Part shown: positions 5,825 through 7,266 of the stretch, piece by piece
Position numbering within the stretch: the first letter of the stretch is position 1
Layout: each line of letters begins with the position of its first letter
Source: DATDCV01 sp036524155
GTDB taxonomy: Bacteria; Verrucomicrobiota; Verrucomicrobiia; Limisphaerales; UBA8199
Assembly: GCA_036524155.1 (NCBI GenBank)
Contig: DATDCV010000312.1
Coordinates: 1-7,266 of the forward strand
Length of the DNA: 7,266 nt
Reading direction: 5' to 3'
The notes under the pieces: model-generated
The model's input: the letters and a program-made list of their open reading frames with translations, nothing else
The model's database searches: none
Told to the model about the DNA's origin: nothing
Made by a program: the position numbers and the translations under genes

Positions 5825-6588
5825 CGTTCCCCCTCCAGCCAGCTCAGCTTTTGCTTCTCCACCTGGTCGGCCCCCACTACCTGCAAAAACCGCTCCTCCA
5901 GCGCCCCGTTTCGCCCCAGCTCGCTCATCGCCTCCTGGTGTACCAGCTTTCCCTTAACAATGATCCCCACGTGGCTGCACAGCTTTTCCACGATCTCCAG
6001 CACATGCGAGGTCAGGAACACCGTCGCCCCCCGCTCCACTGCCCGGCTCAACGTGTCCCGCAGCACCCGTGACGCCACCGCATCCACGCCCTCGAAGGGC
6101 TCGTCCAGGAACAGCAGCTCCGGGTTCGGCAACAGGGCCGCCGCCAGCGCCAGCTTCTTCCGCATCCCGTGCGAAAACTCCAGCGCCAGTTTTTTCTCCT
6201 CATCCGCCAGCCCCATCATCGCCAGCAATTCCTGCGTCCGCTCGCGCACCGTGTCGCGCGGCAGCAGATACATCCGCCCGATGAACGTCAGGTACTCCCG
6301 CGCCGTCAGGTTCTCGAACAAACACAGGTTTTCCGGCACCACCCCCACACGCCGCTTTACATCCAGCGCTTGTTCGGCGTCGGCTACATCCTGCCCCAGG
6401 ATCCGCATCGTCCCGGCGCTCGGCGCCAATAGCCCCGTTAACATCTTGATCGTGGTCGATTTGCCCGCCCCGTTCGGCCCCAGGAAACCGTAGAACGTTC
6501 CCCGCTCCACCCGCAAATCGATCGCATCCACTGCGCACAACTCTCCAAAGCGCCGCGTCAGCCCGGCCGTTTCAATTGCTAAACTCAT
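5821..6588 (-). CDS. ABC transporter ATP-binding protein (ABC-2 exporter)
   Basis: This 255-residue cytoplasmic ATPase powers the adjacent permease. In order it shows Walker A GPNGAGKST (37-45), a Q-loop position occupied by VVPEN (Glu near 86 in place of Gln, as in many ABC-2 export ATPases), a signature written FSHGMRKK (138-145) instead of LSGGQ, Walker B LLFLDEP (158-164) with catalytic Glu163, and the H-loop His195 in LTSHVLE. The short C-terminal tail has no added domain. I chose ATG at 6588, since MSLAIETAGLTRRFG is the usual family beginning; an in-frame GTG at 6624 would add 12 residues of no clear homology and has only a purine run directly abutting it. A TATAAG at 6616-6611 could be a -10 box compatible with the ATG start but has no good -35. 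It is the first gene of a two-gene operon with the permease. Confidence 0.94.
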   Translation of the reverse strand: MSLAIETAGLTRRFGELCAVDAIDLRVERGTFYGFLGPNGAGKSTTIKMLTGLLAPSAGTMRILGQDVADAEQALDVKRRVGVVPENLCLFENLTAREYLTFIGRMYLLPRDTVRERTQELLAMMGLADEEKKLALEFSHGMRKKLALAAALLPNPELLFLDEPFEGVDAVASRVLRDTLSRAVERGATVFLTSHVLEIVEKLCSHVGIIVKGKLVHQEAMSELGRNGALEERFLQVVGADQVEKQKLSWLEGER

Positions 6589-6699
6589 GTCTTTGTCGCT
6601 TTCCGCGTTCCTTATACTCAGCACTCCCTGCTCTTGGCCAGAACTCTATGCCTCCCTTTCTTAAGCTGAACCGCGTCAAGGTAACGAACCTGCCCCGGT

Positions 6700-6752
6700 G
6701 ATTGTAGGCGACGACGTCAGGAGTCGACTCCGTCGATTGTAGGTGACAACGT
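6700..6752. promoter_or_regulatory. Direct repeat flanking a perfect 12-bp palindrome upstream of the ABC operon
   Basis: GATTGTAGGYGACRACGT occurs at 6700-6717 and again at 6735-6752, with 16 of 18 bases identical and starts 35 bp apart. Between them, at 6720-6731, is the perfect palindrome GGAGTCGACTCC. The cluster lies 112 to 164 bp upstream of the ABC ATPase ATG. The arrangement could be an operator, or it could be part of an interspersed repeat. I see no promoter boxes that would decide between these. Confidence 0.4.
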
Positions 6753-7265
6753 AAAGAGGATCTGAACTCCACCAAAGAGCGCATGAAGGCAACGAGCTGC
6801 CCTCTCCCTCTCCTCCACTGGAGGAGAGGGCCGAGGAGAGGAGACCGTATTCCGTCTACCTTGCTTTTGTCGGTCGGAAAGGCGGAACAGATTATCGACG
6901 ACGGTAGCGAATCGATCCCTGCCGTCGCACCAACGCCTCGCTCCGGGCACCCAGGCTAGGCCAGGCTCTTCGGTGAAACGCACGGCCCCTTGGGCGTTAG
7001 CGAACCATCCGTGCCCAAATCGGGCGTTCCCCCAGGCCCCCTGAAGTCCAAACGCCTCGTTGCCCGCCGCGTTCGTGGCGCAGTTCGTCATCGGGTGCGC
7101 CAGCAGCAGCACCGCCGCCACCCCTGTTGATAACCACAGAGTTTTCTTCTTCACGCCCTCGACTCTCTCATGCCGCGGCGTCAAAACCCAAGCGACATTG
7201 AAGGCACTTTTAGCGAAAATGCGGGCCCTTTTGGCGAAACCCCGTTCAGGCTCCTTATCTCGCAA
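6717..7265 (-). pseudogene. Reading frame open to the right edge; unrecognised, possibly a decayed gene or repeat-derived
   Basis: No stop occurs in this frame from the right edge to TGA at 6719-6717, giving about 182 codons. I do not recognise a family. One internal start is attractive: GTG at 7154 begins VKKKTLWLSTGVAAVLLLA, a basic then hydrophobic stretch like a signal peptide, followed by residues rich in Gly, Ala, Trp and Phe (for example GAWGNARFGHGWFANAQG). From about two-thirds along, the frame becomes SSPRPSPPVEERE, which is simply the translation of the hairpin repeat at 6806-6830, and the remainder runs into the direct repeat cluster. So either a small secreted protein lost its true C-terminus to a repeat insertion, or the frame is an accident of GC-rich repeats. 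No strong ribosome binding site is seen for the GTG. It would be codirectional with the ABC operon. Confidence 0.3.
6806..6830. repeat. Strong 11-bp hairpin, REP-like
   Basis: CCCTCTCCTCC at 6806-6816 and its exact complement at 6820-6830 flank a 3-base ACT loop, giving an 11-bp perfect GC-rich stem. Purine/pyrimidine-rich sequence continues on both sides (more CCTCTC before, GAGGAGAGGAG after). No T-run follows on either strand, so it is unlikely to be a standard intrinsic terminator. Hairpins of this type (CTCTCC stems between genes) are common dispersed repeats in bacterial genomes; whether this one is repeated elsewhere cannot be seen here. Confidence 0.8.
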
Positions 7266-7266
7266 A

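Noticed and set aside
6572..6784. 70-codon minus-strand frame upstream of the ABC ATPase
   Set aside because: It overlaps the ATPase start out of frame and runs through the direct-repeat cluster; no family resemblance.
6806..6830. Intrinsic terminator
   Set aside because: The stem is strong but no U-tract follows on either strand and there is no confidently placed gene ending just before it.

Overview
The window is a compact, GC-rich (about 60%) bacterial segment, probably a metagenomic contig. Five genes are well supported on the minus strand: nicotinamidase and a NUDIX hydrolase (overlapping), recJ, and an ABC-2 type exporter (ATPase and permease, overlapping). The 3' end of an alginate-lyase-family gene lies on the plus strand at the left. 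Starts mostly lack strong Shine-Dalgarno sequences. There is a polysaccharide lyase, and the spacers hold short tandem repeats and hairpin repeats. Together these recall Verrucomicrobiota (Pedosphaera/Limisphaerales-like) genomes; that assignment is an impression from memory and no marker gene proves it.

Layout: 1-111 does not fit the lyase that follows and may be a chimeric or rearranged end. 112-588 is the lyase C-terminal part. 589-816 is a convergent spacer with a 12-bp tandem repeat and a matching inverted copy. 817-1961 is a two-gene NAD-related unit (pncA, then NUDIX) joined by an ATGA overlap. 2094-3887 is recJ, with a linker insertion of about 26 codons that looks like a palindromic repeat domesticated in frame. 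3888-4093 is a spacer with two octamer arrays. 4094-6588 is the ABC exporter pair, again joined by ATGA. 6589-7266 has no convincing gene: it holds a direct-repeat/palindrome cluster, a strong 11-bp hairpin, and a reading frame open to the right edge with a signal-peptide-like stretch.

The most unusual signal is a set of tandem 8-bp repeats in the spacers. Arrays of the same octamer (TTCACTGA type) sit at the 3' ends of two unrelated genes, recJ and the ABC permease; a third array (CTTCAACG type) lies upstream of recJ. The unit contains a stop codon and is not a multiple of 3, so each array puts stops in all three frames of the genes' strand; the two TTCACTGA arrays do so in all six frames. 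In recJ the array supplies the gene's own stop codon. I see no CRISPR array, tRNA, rRNA, transposase or obvious defence system.
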